13,937 nucleotides of DNA, from positions 1 through 13,937 of the forward strand of contig JAXEOR010000198.1 of assembly GCA_034117945.1 (NCBI GenBank), in the 5' to 3' direction. This DNA is from SIG438 sp034117945 (GTDB taxonomy: Bacteria > Bacillota > Clostridia > HGM11514). Positions 13,903-13,937 of this stretch are shown in pieces; position 1 is the first letter of the stretch; each line of letters begins with the position of its first letter. The translations under genes and the position numbers were made by a program. The notes under the pieces were generated by a model, which was not told the origin of the DNA, made no database searches, and was given only the letters and a program-made list of their open reading frames with translations.

Positions 13903-13937
13903 TATTACCAATTAGATTTATTACCAATTAGATTATA
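13891..13937. repeat. 16-bp tandem repeat with partial inverted copy at the window edge
   Basis: TATTACCAATTAGATT occurs twice head to tail (13903-13918 and 13919-13934, identical). Just before it, AATCTAAT (13896-13903) is the reverse complement of ATTAGATT in the first copy, and GGTAAT (13893-13898) is that of ATTACC. The array may continue beyond the window. It could be an operator, iteron-like binding sites or a recombination end; the sequence shown does not decide. Confidence 0.8.

Noticed and set aside
13891..13937. CRISPR array at the right edge
   Set aside because: The repeat unit is 16 bp with no spacers between copies, and no cas gene is present.

Overview
The window looks like the chromosome of a low-to-moderate-GC Firmicute, most probably an unnamed Clostridia/Oscillospirales-type anaerobe. 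The reasons are near-consensus sigma-A promoters (TTGACA/TATAAT), strong AGGAGG ribosome-binding sites, T-tailed intrinsic terminators, a DUF348-G5-3D cell-wall protein next to rsmA (as around yabE/ksgA in Bacillus), and a GTP-type PEP carboxykinase. This placement rests on reading the sequence only; no search was run.

Left part (1-4736, all + strand) is housekeeping. It holds the 3' end of hemW closed by a terminator, a yabE-like secreted or membrane-anchored cell-wall protein with its own strong promoter and terminator, rsmA (16S rRNA dimethyladenosine methyltransferase), and pckG with its own promoter and terminator. The yabE promoter sits inside an unusual set of nested inverted repeats.

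Right part (4753-13767) is a carbohydrate-utilisation locus. On the - strand a five-gene cluster reads right to left: nagB-like sugar-phosphate deaminase, a cytoplasmic DUF4838 protein (the domain family that includes glycoside hydrolase family GH163), an extracellular sugar-binding lipoprotein, a large secreted right-handed beta-helix protein with a C-terminal stalk-type domain, and nagA. The first four genes overlap or are separated by at most about 21 bp. nagA follows after 130 bp that contain a hairpin/T-tract. A divergent AraC-family regulator (12885-13748, +) lies next to nagB; it has a near-consensus promoter, whereas the nagB side shows only a -10-like box, as expected if the regulator activates the cluster.

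The simplest reading (inference) is that the beta-helix protein acts on a glycan outside the cell, the lipoprotein captures the product, the DUF4838 enzyme cleaves it inside, and NagA plus the NagB-like enzyme bring the released N-acetyl-amino sugar phosphate to fructose-6-phosphate. The permeases and a sugar kinase or PTS are not in the window. Both NagA and NagB have subfamily-specific changes around otherwise conserved motifs, so the substrate may not be ordinary GlcNAc-6-P.

The right edge (13768-13937) has no recognisable gene and ends in a 16-bp tandem repeat with an inverted partial copy that may continue beyond the window.
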